From Promethearchaeota archaeon (GTDB taxonomy: Archaea; Asgardarchaeota; Lokiarchaeia; Sigyniarchaeales; SOKP01): a DNA stretch of 13,321 bases. Positions 1 through 6,200 of this stretch are shown here, piece by piece. The notes under the pieces are model-generated. The model was not told where the DNA came from, did no database searches, and saw nothing but the letters and a program-made list of their open reading frames with translations. Both the position numbers and the translations under genes were made by a program. The number at the start of each line of letters is the position of its first letter. Position 1 is the first letter of the stretch. The stretch is from NCBI GenBank assembly GCA_019894815.1, contig JAGXNU010000034.1, forward strand, positions 1 through 13,321, in the 5' to 3' direction.

Positions 1-104
1 ATGATCAGGCATGGAAAGGATTGGAAGATGTTTTTGAGTTAGGATTTGAAGATCTATCAGAAAAAGTTGATGAAATTTTATACCAGTTAAACGGAGAAGA
101 TTAA
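1..104 (+). CDS. VapB-like antitoxin, C-terminal end only (partial)
   Basis: An open frame enters from the left edge (first full codon at base 3) and gives 33 residues, starting DQAWKGLEDVFELGF and ending at TAA 102-104. It is acidic and helical, as expected of the toxin-binding C-terminal tail of a small antitoxin. Its stop lies one base before the start of the PIN-domain toxin gene, the usual antitoxin-toxin order and translational coupling. The DNA-binding N-terminus is outside the window, so the antitoxin family (AbrB-like, RHH, Phd or other) cannot be told. The antitoxin call rests on position and composition rather than on a recognised domain. Confidence 0.6.
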   Translation, partial: DQAWKGLEDVFELGFEDLSEKVDEILYQLNGED

Positions 105-105
105 A

Positions 106-516
106 ATGGCTGTTTTTTTGGATACGGGATTTTTATTAGCAATTAAGAATAAGGATGATAAAAATTTCCAAATTGCACAATCCTGGATGAAGAGGTTTCT
201 AAAAAATGAATTCGGGGAGATATTTACTTCCACATTAGTATTTAATGAATTGGTGACTTTAGCATTAGTAAGAATAAAACGCCCTGATTTTGCTGTAAAT
301 CTGGGAAATTATTTATTGAAGAGTAGAAAGATAAAGATCATTAGTCTTACGGATGACGACTTTAAGAATTCTTGGGAGATTTTTCAACAATATAAAGAAA
401 AGAGATTATCTTTTACTGATAGCGCCATTTTAACTCAATGTAAACGATTGAACTGTAATTTTTTAGCAACTTTTGATAAACACTTTAAAGGATTAATACT
501 TTCAAATTTAAGCTAA
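106..516 (+). CDS. vapC: PIN-domain ribonuclease toxin, VapC type
   Basis: This 136-residue protein has the length of a single PIN domain. The four acidic metal-binding positions of the fold are visible: D6 (FLDTGF), E48 (FNELVTLA), D105 (FTDSAIL) and D124 (ATFDKHF). Family knowledge: PIN toxins are Mg2+-dependent endoribonucleases that cut tRNA, rRNA or mRNA in the cytoplasm until bound by the partner antitoxin. A GGAG ribosome-binding site at 93-96, inside the end of the upstream antitoxin frame, sits nine bases before the ATG, so the two genes are coupled. A T-run near 537-542 follows the gene and may terminate it. All catalytic residues are present, so the toxin looks intact. The RNA target cannot be deduced. 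Confidence 0.9.
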   Translation: MAVFLDTGFLLAIKNKDDKNFQIAQSWMKRFLKNEFGEIFTSTLVFNELVTLALVRIKRPDFAVNLGNYLLKSRKIKIISLTDDDFKNSWEIFQQYKEKRLSFTDSAILTQCKRLNCNFLATFDKHFKGLILSNLS

Positions 517-602
517 TCTCCCTTCTACTTATACTGCTTTTTTAGGAGGAGGTAACACGGAAGAGATGTAAACATATAGAATTTTGCTGATTAAATAGTT
601 TT

Positions 603-610
603 AAAAAAAA
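603..610 (-). terminator. T-tract terminator after radA
   Basis: On the minus strand a run of eight T residues lies about 20 bases past the radA stop, with further T-rich sequence between. Archaeal RNA polymerase terminates at such oligo-T tracts without needing a hairpin. It also lies between the convergent vapC and radA genes. Confidence 0.5.
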
Positions 611-629
611 GAATAAATAAATTTTATTT

Positions 630-1883
630 TCATGCTTGTATCATGCTCTTGGCATTGCCCTGCCATTCTTGAACCTTTCTCAACGACGCACCACTCACTT
701 TTGAGGCTAGTTCTTCCGGTTGCGCAGATATTAACTCGTCTACCGAATTAATTCCCGCCTTCTTCAGCTGAACTGCCATGCCTGCTCCGATTCCCTTTAC
801 AGTTATAAGTTCTTTTTCTCCATCACCATTTTCAGAGGTTGCTTCAGGATCGATGGAAGCTGCGACTTCTTCTTCCTCCACGTCTTCGTACAATGAAGGA
901 ACTTCAAATCCGCTCGTATCGCCTTTGGGCATTTCAGCATTTTCGGTATCGGCAATACCTACACTCGTTATATAAAATTCTGCTTCTTCAGGTGGTAAAT
1001 CTGGGGCATCTACAATGACGGCTCTCCGTTTTAAGGAATTGTTAGACGAGAATCCCTTTGTCTTGAACATTACCCTGAAATGGCACCCGTGCGCTATGAT
1101 ATTTCCACCGATTGCATCATTACCTGAGAACATGCCCATCATTTTGGTAGCAACTTGGTTGGTGAGTAAGACAGCACAATTGTAAGTTTCTGCTATCCTG
1201 GAAAGGGCATGGATCATGTTATTAAGCACGCTCTGTCTCCTGGCGAGCATTCCAATTCCAACGTATTCAGCACGCATTAGTGCCATGAGGGAATCCATGA
1301 CGATGAGTCGCACTCCACGCGTCTTACAAAGCGTTTCAGCTTTAGTTATCATTTGAGACTGATGATCAGAGCTAAAAATCCTGGCATGAAAAATGCCAGA
1401 AAGTACTTTTTTTGGATCCATTCCGAATCTTTTGGCAATCCGTTTAATTTTCTCTTTAGAAAACGTATTTTCCGTGTCTAGATATGCTACTTTAGCCCCT
1501 AAACCCCCTTTGCCTTTCGGTAATTGGATGGAAACGGCAATCGTGTGAGCTAAATTAGTCTTACCCGATTTAAAAGGACCATAAACCTCAGTTAGCTTAC
1601 CTGTTTGAAAACCACCTCCAAGTATTCGATTTAATTCGGCCGATCCGGTCGTGATATATTCGGTATTCTCGTCAATGTCTTCAGCAGTGATAAATTCACT
1701 CATTCCTAATGCATTTCGGGCGTTCCAAATGAGTTTTTTAGCCGTCTTTTCACCGAGTCCGTCGATCTCACTTATGATGTTGTGTGGTGACATTGCTAAA
1801 GCTTCAGCAGAGCTGATACCGCTTTCTTGCAAGAGCTTGATTTGTCTTGCGTTAATATTTTTGACTAAATCCAATTCTGCCAT
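630..1883 (-). CDS. radA: RadA DNA recombinase with an extra C-terminal HhH domain
   Basis: This 417-residue RecA/Rad51-family recombinase would form ATP-dependent filaments on single-stranded DNA for homologous strand exchange. Domains in order: N-terminal HhH DNA-binding domain (about 1-60), FxxA polymerisation motif FITA (64-67), Walker A GPFKSGKT (102-109), catalytic glutamate E138 in DTEN, Walker B LIVMDS (193-198), and an L2-loop region around NQVA to AIGG (242-260). The canonical fold ends near residue 312 (YITSVGIAD). Then comes a Glu/Asp-rich linker (about 326-357) and a second HhH-like domain (about 358-417; VKGIGAGMAVQLKKAGI). Typical archaeal RadA is about 320-350 residues, so this one is 70-100 longer. 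It is monocistronic, with its own TATA box 42-49 nt upstream. The presence of FxxA and both Walker motifs favours RadA over RadB. Confidence 0.95.
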   Translation of the reverse strand: MAELDLVKNINARQIKLLQESGISSAEALAMSPHNIISEIDGLGEKTAKKLIWNARNALGMSEFITAEDIDENTEYITTGSAELNRILGGGFQTGKLTEVYGPFKSGKTNLAHTIAVSIQLPKGKGGLGAKVAYLDTENTFSKEKIKRIAKRFGMDPKKVLSGIFHARIFSSDHQSQMITKAETLCKTRGVRLIVMDSLMALMRAEYVGIGMLARRQSVLNNMIHALSRIAETYNCAVLLTNQVATKMMGMFSGNDAIGGNIIAHGCHFRVMFKTKGFSSNNSLKRRAVIVDAPDLPPEEAEFYITSVGIADTENAEMPKGDTSGFEVPSLYEDVEEEEVAASIDPEATSENGDGEKELITVKGIGAGMAVQLKKAGINSVDELISAQPEELASKVSGASLRKVQEWQGNAKSMIQA

Positions 1884-1924
1884 GATGTTTCATTTTTGTT
1901 GTTTCATCTAAAATGAATTGATTG

Positions 1925-1932
1925 TTTATAAA
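1925..1932 (-). promoter_or_regulatory. TATA box of radA
   Basis: TTTATAAA lies 42-49 bases upstream of the radA ATG. Initiation about 25 nt downstream of it would leave a 5' leader of roughly 15-20 nt. No purine-rich Shine-Dalgarno sequence is obvious in that leader. Confidence 0.55.
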
Positions 1933-2058
1933 GAACAAATATTTCCCGAAACACATGCAGTTACAATTCCGGGAAAACTATATTGCCCTACTACATACTT
2001 ATGTAAGGATAAAAAGGTAACCTAAAAAAAAATTTCGTTTTGAAAAAATTGTAAAACA

Positions 2059-2427
2059 TTATTCTTCAGTATAAAGTTGTAGTTTTTGATTGAATTGAAA
2101 GGGCTTTAGTCCATGAATTAATGCTTGATGCATCAGCCTTTGATTCATCTCTTCAACTTCTTCCTTGTTAATTGGCATTTCCAGGCTTGAAAGTACTTCA
2201 TCTAACGAGAAAGTTCTATTTTTCAACTTGCCAAAAAATCCCCCGTACAAGAAAAAGAGTCCAATCATCATCTCGATGTCATTCTGCGTAAACCGGGACA
2301 AACATTGTCGGCAAACGACGGCAAAATTTAACGGTGACTGATAGACTCCAACTAGATCAGTAATGTTAGAATGACACACTGAACATATCACGATCGAATT
2401 GGTATCAGAATCATGAGGCTTGGACAT
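2059..2427 (-). CDS. Small zinc-ribbon protein, function unknown
   Basis: This 122-residue soluble protein has two CxxC knuckles, C15-x2-C18 and C39-x2-C42, 20 residues apart. That spacing fits a single zinc ribbon or treble-clef-like site. The rest (about 48-122) is predicted helical, with a hydrophobic stretch (MMIGLFFLYGGFF) and a glutamate-rich helix near 86-98. I do not recognise the family. It lies between radA and the RadB-like ATPase on the same strand, but a TATA-like sequence about 25 nt before its ATG suggests independent, leaderless transcription. Its 3' end runs into minus-strand T-tracts (2044-2049 and 2025-2033). A role in nucleic-acid or protein binding is plausible from the ribbon alone; nothing more specific is supported. 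Confidence 0.75.
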   Translation of the reverse strand: MSKPHDSDTNSIVICSVCHSNITDLVGVYQSPLNFAVVCRQCLSRFTQNDIEMMIGLFFLYGGFFGKLKNRTFSLDEVLSSLEMPINKEEVEEMNQRLMHQALIHGLKPFQFNQKLQLYTEE

Positions 2428-2446
2428 GTAACATAACTATCATCCA

Positions 2447-2458
2447 ATATATTTAAAG
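2447..2458 (-). promoter_or_regulatory. TATA-like box of the zinc-ribbon gene
   Basis: CTTTAAATATAT is centred about 25 nt upstream of the ATG at 2427, so the transcript would begin at or next to the start codon (leaderless mRNA). Confidence 0.5.
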
Positions 2459-2555
2459 AAAAAGATAAATAATTGAAAAAACAACTTCCTTTAAGTGCAA
2501 TTAAACACGGCTAAATAAGGGTTAATCAGAAAATTTATATCTCCGAAAAGAAGAA

Positions 2556-3266
2556 TTAAGTAATTAGGACTAATCCTATATCATCCAATATATATGATTT
2601 GGTAAGATCATCCTGCCCAAATTCGACTTGAATCGATTTTTTTTTCTCCATACTCAAACCTGGTCGAGTTAATGTGATTGATATGCCTTGAATTCTATTG
2701 AATAATTTATGATAAAATGACCTGGTTTTTCCTGTGTGAGGGTCTTGGGATACTTCATGAATCAAAATGAGATGGATTTGATTTCTCTTGCAGAACATGA
2801 TGAGAGGAAATAAGATTTCATCAAAAAATTTATTTACAATCTTAGAACGACTTGTAAAATCATTTAGTTCAGCTAAACGATATCGCAAATGATGGGAAAT
2901 GTTATCAATTACTATAAATTTAACATTAGGGGGTAATTCTTGATGGACAATATCATGTAAAGAATTGGTTTGTTCATCAAAATCATGAAAGACATTCCTT
3001 GATGGCTTGATAAACGTGTTTTTTAACACGTAGTTTAGTGATGAGGGTTCTGATCTTAACATTGATTCCAATCTTTTTTTAGGAAAGCTTTCACTTGCTT
3101 GTATCCACAAGCATTGATCCTCAAAAGGGACATTAGCAGTAATTGATCCCGCAACAATTTGGAGAGCTAGAGTCGTTTTCCCCGTCCCTGAAGAACCAGA
3201 AATAGATATGATTTGACCTCTTTTTTTCAGGTAATCATCGAGTAGGGACATCATTAACCTTATCAC
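2556..3266 (-). CDS. RadB-like RecA-superfamily ATPase
   Basis: This 236-residue protein is a bare RecA/KaiC-type ATPase core. Walker A is GSSGTGKTT (24-32), Walker B is FIVID (117-121), and the segment LILIHEVS (166-173) sits where RecA proteins have the NQV-type sensor strand. It has no N-terminal HhH and no FxxA motif, resembling archaeal RadB and Rad51 paralogues that assist RadA rather than form filaments. It is the last gene of a three-gene operon. The listed GTG start overlaps the previous stop (GTGA). In-frame ATGs at 3252-3254 and 3249-3251, preceded by AAGG, are credible alternatives that shorten it by 4-5 residues. Known: RadB is a recombination mediator. Uncertain: coupling to two membrane-protein genes is not usual for RadB, so a role as another RecA-fold regulator (KaiC- or ArlH-like) is possible. 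Confidence 0.75.
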   Translation of the reverse strand: MIRLMMSLLDDYLKKRGQIISISGSSGTGKTTLALQIVAGSITANVPFEDQCLWIQASESFPKKRLESMLRSEPSSLNYVLKNTFIKPSRNVFHDFDEQTNSLHDIVHQELPPNVKFIVIDNISHHLRYRLAELNDFTSRSKIVNKFFDEILFPLIMFCKRNQIHLILIHEVSQDPHTGKTRSFYHKLFNRIQGISITLTRPGLSMEKKKSIQVEFGQDDLTKSYILDDIGLVLIT

Positions 3267-3643
3267 TCCAATAGAGATAGAATTTCTTGCTTCTTTTGCT
3301 CCAATTCTAATATTTCCTTTTTTTCCTTTTGATCCTTTTCTTGAGATTGCACAGAATAAGAGCTTGAAGCCGGAACTATGATTCTGTGGTGATCTCGATT
3401 CTTATCCAAAATCTGTTGGACTAAAAACATTGTCATGATTTCATTGACAGGAGAACTTTCTTGAATCGATCTCACTCCTTTCCCAAAAAATAATCCGGTT
3501 CTCCTTGGACCGCCTCTTTTTCTTGATTTGATATATGCATAGCCAGCTAGTATCACTCCTGCAATAATGAGTGTTCCCATGGGATTAGTTTGATATACCA
3601 TGAAACATGCTAATCCAATAACTATTAAACACATTCCTTTCAT
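3263..3643 (-). CDS. Small two-helix membrane protein
   Basis: This 126-residue protein has two closely spaced hydrophobic segments (about 3-17 and 23-38), a strongly basic stretch (39-48, KSRKRGGPRR) and a charged, coiled-coil-like tail (about 101-126, rich in Lys, Glu and Gln). The likely topology is a short N-terminal hairpin in the membrane with a cytoplasmic C-terminal domain, since positive charges follow the second helix. No family is recognised. It sits between an HExxH membrane protein (stop TAA directly abuts this ATG) and the RadB-like ATPase (stop overlaps its GTG), so it is translated with both. A tether or adaptor joining the two is an attractive but unproven role. Confidence 0.7.
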   Translation of the reverse strand: MKGMCLIVIGLACFMVYQTNPMGTLIIAGVILAGYAYIKSRKRGGPRRTGLFFGKGVRSIQESSPVNEIMTMFLVQQILDKNRDHHRIIVPASSSYSVQSQEKDQKEKKEILELEQKKQEILSLLE

Positions 3644-4402
3644 TTACCAACTCCCCTCCTCGTGTTTTGGTGGTTTTTTGGGTTTATGTCTTTTTCTTTG
3701 TATTTGCTTTGAAGAATGATTGTCAGAAGGAAAGACATGTCGAAAAGATGCTCTTATCATTCTAATTAAGAGTATAATTATTGAATAAATGATAATCGTA
3801 AGTGCAAAGTATGACACGTAATAAAGCACTTCTATTGGCAATATTAGATCTGATAAATCCAGAATAGTAATGCTGATAAATAAGGATATAACTACATATA
3901 TAAATTGAAGAAATGATTGAAGAGGTTCTCCAGCAGCAGCTTCAAAAATGTTTGAAATATCCACCCAAGAAGGAGCTGCAGTTAAGACCAAGGAAATTGC
4001 GAAAATAACAATGAATATCTGAACTTCAAAAGTTGTTTCAAAAGTGAAAATCACGTCCAAGCATCCCATGAACAAGAAAGTAGATACAAATAGTGGTGCA
4101 ATACCTACCATTAAAGCTTGCATCATTGACATCCGAGAGAACTCTGATACATTCACGGCACCTTGAGGTTTTACCACACCTTCCTCTCTATCTATGAACT
4201 GAAATTTCATTCCATTAGTAGGGACACGAAATATGAAACAAAACATCAGATGGCTGAATTCGTGAACGAATACTCCGAAAAAAAAGAGGATATTAACAAT
4301 ACCACGAATTAATCCCCTTGAACGACTGAGAACCGATAAGGTAACTCGAGATGCTACCCATATACCAAGGAACCAGAGCCATATATTGATCGATAAGTAC
4401 AT
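3644..4402 (-). CDS. Multi-pass membrane HExxH protein, putative M50-like protease
   Basis: This 252-residue integral membrane protein has about six hydrophobic segments (roughly 4-20, 33-57, 95-117, 127-143, 163-182 and 190-215) and a basic, soluble tail (about 217-252). The second segment carries HEFSH (H47, E48, H51), the zinc-binding HExxH of metallopeptidases placed within the bilayer. A later segment ends with P144-S-W-V-D148, in the place where site-2-protease (M50) families put a third metal ligand Asp. Known: M50 proteases cut membrane proteins within the bilayer to release signals. Inferred: this is a distant M50-like member, as the classical NPxxDG motif is not seen. It is the first gene of an operon with the two-helix protein and the RadB-like ATPase. 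A non-proteolytic relative with a retained motif is possible. Confidence 0.75.
   Translation of the reverse strand: MYLSINIWLWFLGIWVASRVTLSVLSRSRGLIRGIVNILFFFGVFVHEFSHLMFCFIFRVPTNGMKFQFIDREEGVVKPQGAVNVSEFSRMSMMQALMVGIAPLFVSTFLFMGCLDVIFTFETTFEVQIFIVIFAISLVLTAAPSWVDISNIFEAAAGEPLQSFLQFIYVVISLFISITILDLSDLILPIEVLYYVSYFALTIIIYSIIILLIRMIRASFRHVFPSDNHSSKQIQRKRHKPKKPPKHEEGSW
3651..3660 (-). promoter_or_regulatory. Shine-Dalgarno inside the preceding gene
   Basis: AGGAGGGGAG lies in the last codons of the metalloprotease-like gene, 7-11 nt before the ATG at 3643. It matches the anti-Shine-Dalgarno CCUCC well. It shows that internal operon genes here use leadered, SD-driven initiation, whereas several first genes look leaderless. 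Confidence 0.7.
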
Positions 4403-4452
4403 TTTTTTATATTTTTGTACATTTTTTTTTTCTACAAGAAGATACTATTCGT

Positions 4453-4462
4453 TATTTTTAAA
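4453..4462 (-). promoter_or_regulatory. Possible TATA box of the three-gene operon
   Basis: TTTAAAAATA lies about 55 nt upstream of the ATG at 4402, which would give a leader of about 30 nt. The whole leader is A/T-rich and contains no clear SD, so the assignment is weak. Confidence 0.3.
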
Positions 4463-4495
4463 TAAAAAAAAATAGAATAATAAAAAAACAAAAAA

Positions 4496-4633
4496 TTACC
4501 ACGCGATATTATTGTTTCTTGACAGGCTCAATTCTCCAGGAGGTAAGAACCGAGAATGATCGAAAAAAGCAGCATAATCAAAAGGGTCTTCACTTCTCAT
4601 CTCTTCAATTAAGATTGCAACTTCAACTTCCAT
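4496..4633 (-). CDS. 45-residue small protein, unknown
   Basis: This short frame was found by reading the minus strand between two annotated genes. It encodes 45 residues, begins MEVEVAILIEEMRSEDPF and ends at TAA 4496-4498. The first half is acidic and helix-prone; the middle is aromatic (FDYAAFFDHSRF) and then has PPGE. It is supported as a real gene by a GAGGT ribosome-binding site (4643-4647) nine bases before its ATG, a TATA-like box further upstream, and an amino-acid composition unlike the Lys/Asn/Ile-rich output of random AT-rich sequence. It has no recognised family, no membrane segment and no Cys pairs. It lies downstream of the ArsR-like gene on the same strand, separated by about 137 bases with its own promoter-like site. 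A small regulatory or partner protein is conceivable; function unknown. Confidence 0.6.
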   Translation of the reverse strand: MEVEVAILIEEMRSEDPFDYAAFFDHSRFLPPGELSLSRNNNIAW

Positions 4634-4642
4634 TAATATTTT

Positions 4643-4647
4643 ACCTC
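4643..4647 (-). promoter_or_regulatory. Ribosome-binding site of the 45-residue protein
   Basis: GAGGT is followed by nine bases and then ATG. This is the main evidence that the short frame is translated. Confidence 0.55.
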
Positions 4648-4664
4648 AAATTAAATTAAAATTT

Positions 4665-4677
4665 AGTATAAATATTT
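4665..4677 (-). promoter_or_regulatory. TATA-like box of the 45-residue protein
   Basis: AAATATTTATACT on the minus strand is centred about 38 nt upstream of the ATG, consistent with a leader of about 10-15 nt that still includes the GAGGT site. The surroundings are very AT-rich, so chance matches are common. Confidence 0.35.
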
Positions 4678-4770
4678 ATCAATTTATTTAAACAAAAAAT
4701 TGTGAGGAGATACAAAATTCAATGTTATTTAGATTAAGCTTTAAACAATAGAGTGAGTTTAGTTTTAAAT

Positions 4771-5022
4771 TTACCAATTATTAATTCGATTATTGTTATC
4801 CAAAAGGTAAATATTATGGAATATGTTCCTAATTTCTCTTAAATGATAATTTAAAATACTACTTTCCGGAATCTCAAGATTCTTCAAAATCATCGTGTAA
4901 GATTGTGGACCATTAGATAAAAGTTTAAGGATCCCTCTCCGCAATGGATGTTTTACCACGTTAAAAATTTGTGAAAGTTCCTTTTCTGAAAGTTGTTTAT
5001 TTTTTATTGTTATTGTATTCAC
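4771..5022 (-). CDS. Short ArsR-like winged-helix regulator
   Basis: This 83-residue protein matches the core of archaeal ArsR-type winged helices. It has a helix ending in HPLRRGILKLLS (25-36), a turn NGPQSY, a second helix (MILKNLEI), and a recognition helix ESSILNYHLREI (53-64). Most relatives of this type add a two-strand wing and often a dimerisation helix. Here only IYLLDNNNRINNW follows, so the wing is minimal and the protein is close to the shortest possible form. The start is GTG at 5020-5022; no in-frame ATG precedes the DNA-binding core. A TATA-like box about 29 nt upstream suggests an almost leaderless mRNA. The target genes are unknown; the neighbouring 45-residue gene is a candidate. 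Confidence 0.7.
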   Translation of the reverse strand: MNTITIKNKQLSEKELSQIFNVVKHPLRRGILKLLSNGPQSYTMILKNLEIPESSILNYHLREIRNIFHNIYLLDNNNRINNW

Positions 5023-5045
5023 CGAATAATCAAAAGAAGATAAAT

Positions 5046-5057
5046 AGTTATATACTT
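5046..5057 (-). promoter_or_regulatory. TATA-like box of the ArsR-like gene
   Basis: AAGTATATAACT is centred about 29 nt upstream of the GTG start, placing initiation within a few bases of the start codon. Confidence 0.5.
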
Positions 5058-5148
5058 TTTAGGTAATTTTTTTTTACAAAATAAAACGCTATTAATTTGG
5101 AACTTATAATCACTGAATTTTGCATCCCCCATGATAATGAAAAATAGT

Positions 5149-5610
5149 TTAGGACTCTTTATCATGTGAAATCAGATATTGTTCCATGATTCTTTTGACT
5201 TCTACCATTCTCTCTCTCCTGGATTGAAAATTTGTTTTCCAATATTTTTTCCCCTCTTCCTTGATAGGTTTGATGAAGGATTTAAAAGCCTGACTTCTTT
5301 CCAGAAACTCTTCATCTGTTTCAAGTAGAACATCTCTTTTAAGCCTAAAATAATAAGGGGTCGAAGCAAACTTTACGCGACCTAGTAATTTGATAGCACT
5401 CCATGGAATGTAGTAAAGTTGATCGGGGTCACTGAATTTTCCTTTTGTAAAGACGACTGATCGGTTTGTAATAAGAACGTGTGATTCCCAATATTCCCTC
5501 TTATCCATGTTGAATTCAACATGACATGATGTACTGTATAATATTTCTTCGTCATCAGGAACCATTTCTACTGCTTTTGAATGATTTATGGGAACAAAAA
5601 AATGCGACAA
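5149..5610 (-). CDS. PH/GRAM-like domain protein
   Basis: This is a 153-residue soluble protein. The segment from about 22 to 95 has the pattern of a pleckstrin-homology-like (bacterial PH or GRAM-like) beta domain: EEILYSTSCHVEF, then a strand pair with HVLITNRSVVFTKG (44-57), then YYIPWSAIKLLGRV (66-79). The TNRxVxF strand followed by an I-PW-I strand is typical of these folds. The remainder (about 97-153) is a charged helical tail. Family knowledge: such domains often bind lipids or proteins, but no binding residues can be assigned. The start is TTG, chosen because the frame upstream reaches a stop at 5644-5646 with no ATG or GTG, and because GGAG sits eight bases before the TTG. It is divergent from the TFB gene. 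Confidence 0.6.
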   Translation of the reverse strand: MSHFFVPINHSKAVEMVPDDEEILYSTSCHVEFNMDKREYWESHVLITNRSVVFTKGKFSDPDQLYYIPWSAIKLLGRVKFASTPYYFRLKRDVLLETDEEFLERSQAFKSFIKPIKEEGKKYWKTNFQSRRERMVEVKRIMEQYLISHDKES

Positions 5611-5618
5611 TATCTTAT

Positions 5619-5622
5619 CTCC
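5619..5622 (-). promoter_or_regulatory. Ribosome-binding site that fixes the TTG start
   Basis: GGAG with an eight-base spacer before TTG 5608-5610 decides the start of the PH-like gene. No other conventional start codon exists between it and the upstream in-frame stop. Confidence 0.6.
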
Positions 5623-5660
5623 AATTTGTATTGGGTTATAGAATTATATCTACCATAAAT

Positions 5661-5670
5661 AATAATTTAA
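5661..5670 (-). promoter_or_regulatory. Possible TATA box of the PH-like gene
   Basis: TTAAATTATT lies about 55 nt upstream of the TTG start, which would give a leader of about 30 nt containing the GGAG site. It is a weak match in very AT-rich sequence. Confidence 0.3.
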
Positions 5671-6100
5671 TGATCTTCAATCTTTAAATCAAATATTTTT
5701 CATGGTTTAGTTGAGTTTAAATAATTTCTTAAAAATAAAGAGTAGCACGTGTGAAAAGGAATCTGAGGAAGCAAAGTTAAAAACTAGGAACACGAGCGCT
5801 AATAAAGCAAAGGAAATTGTTTCTTCGTTTAGATTAATAATGAGAAAGCTATTCTTTTTTATTAATGGAGTCAATTTTTAGAAAAAAAACGACAAGCGCT
5901 TAATTACTCACAGTTTTTTTTAAATAGTGATCCACGAAATGAAATCCGTGAAAAATAATTTCAAGATCTTTTATTCTATCTCTCCTCTATTCTTCTTAAA
6001 TATAACAAAGAATAAATATTTATGATATTTTAGGCTTTAATATCTCTAACTTTTTATGGAAATTTATATTGAACATTTTAAAATTAGTGATCGTAGTGAC

Positions 6101-6197
6101 AAAAAGTGATAAAGACAAGGTTCAAAAACCAAACTCATGCAATATTTATTTGTGGCTGACTAGATCAGTTATAAAAAAAATAGTAAAAAGTGATAAA
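6101..6197 (+). repeat. Two copies of a 13-bp sequence upstream of TFB
   Basis: AAAAAGTGATAAA occurs at 6101-6113 and again at 6185-6197, 84 bp apart, in the same orientation. The second copy includes GTGAT six bases before the TFB ATG, which is complementary to the UCACC-type end of 16S rRNA and could act as a ribosome-binding site. The first copy has no such role and might be an operator half or a chance match. Confidence 0.4.
6169..6177 (+). promoter_or_regulatory. TATA box of the TFB gene
   Basis: TTATAAAAA is centred about 28 nt upstream of the ATG at 6201, so transcription is expected to start at or within a few bases of the start codon. If so, the GTGAT sequence between them would not be in the mRNA. 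Confidence 0.55.
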
Positions 6198-6200
6198 TAA

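Larger units (their letters stand above)
5611..6200. other. 590-nt gene-poor interval between divergent genes
   Basis: Both strands were read for short frames, tRNA arms and hairpins. The interval holds the PH-gene leader at its left end and the TFB promoter at its right end. A less AT-rich patch sits at about 5744-5803 with no recognisable RNA fold. One longer open frame, about 65 codons from 6006 to 6200, has no ATG and ends right before the TFB start. No convincing protein or stable RNA gene was found. The length is unusual given how compact the rest of the window is. Confidence 0.5.

Noticed and set aside
2441..2593. CATCCAATATAT occurs at 2441-2452 and 2582-2593.
   Set aside because: A 12-bp match in AT-rich sequence of this length is expected by chance, and the second copy is inside the end of the RadB-like coding region.
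4398..4432. GTACA and TGTAC flanking an A/T-rich core just before the metalloprotease start, as a possible operator.
   Set aside because: GTAC is self-complementary and the core is low-complexity, so the symmetry is weak evidence of a site.
5744..5803. Less AT-rich patch with CTGA and TGA elements, considered as a box C/D or other small RNA.
   Set aside because: The C and D boxes do not match consensus, no kink-turn stem forms, and no RNase P or SRP signature is present.
6117..6132. GGTTCAAAAACC, resembling a tRNA T-arm.
   Set aside because: The flanks cannot form the five-pair T stem, and no acceptor, D or anticodon arms are present at the right distances.
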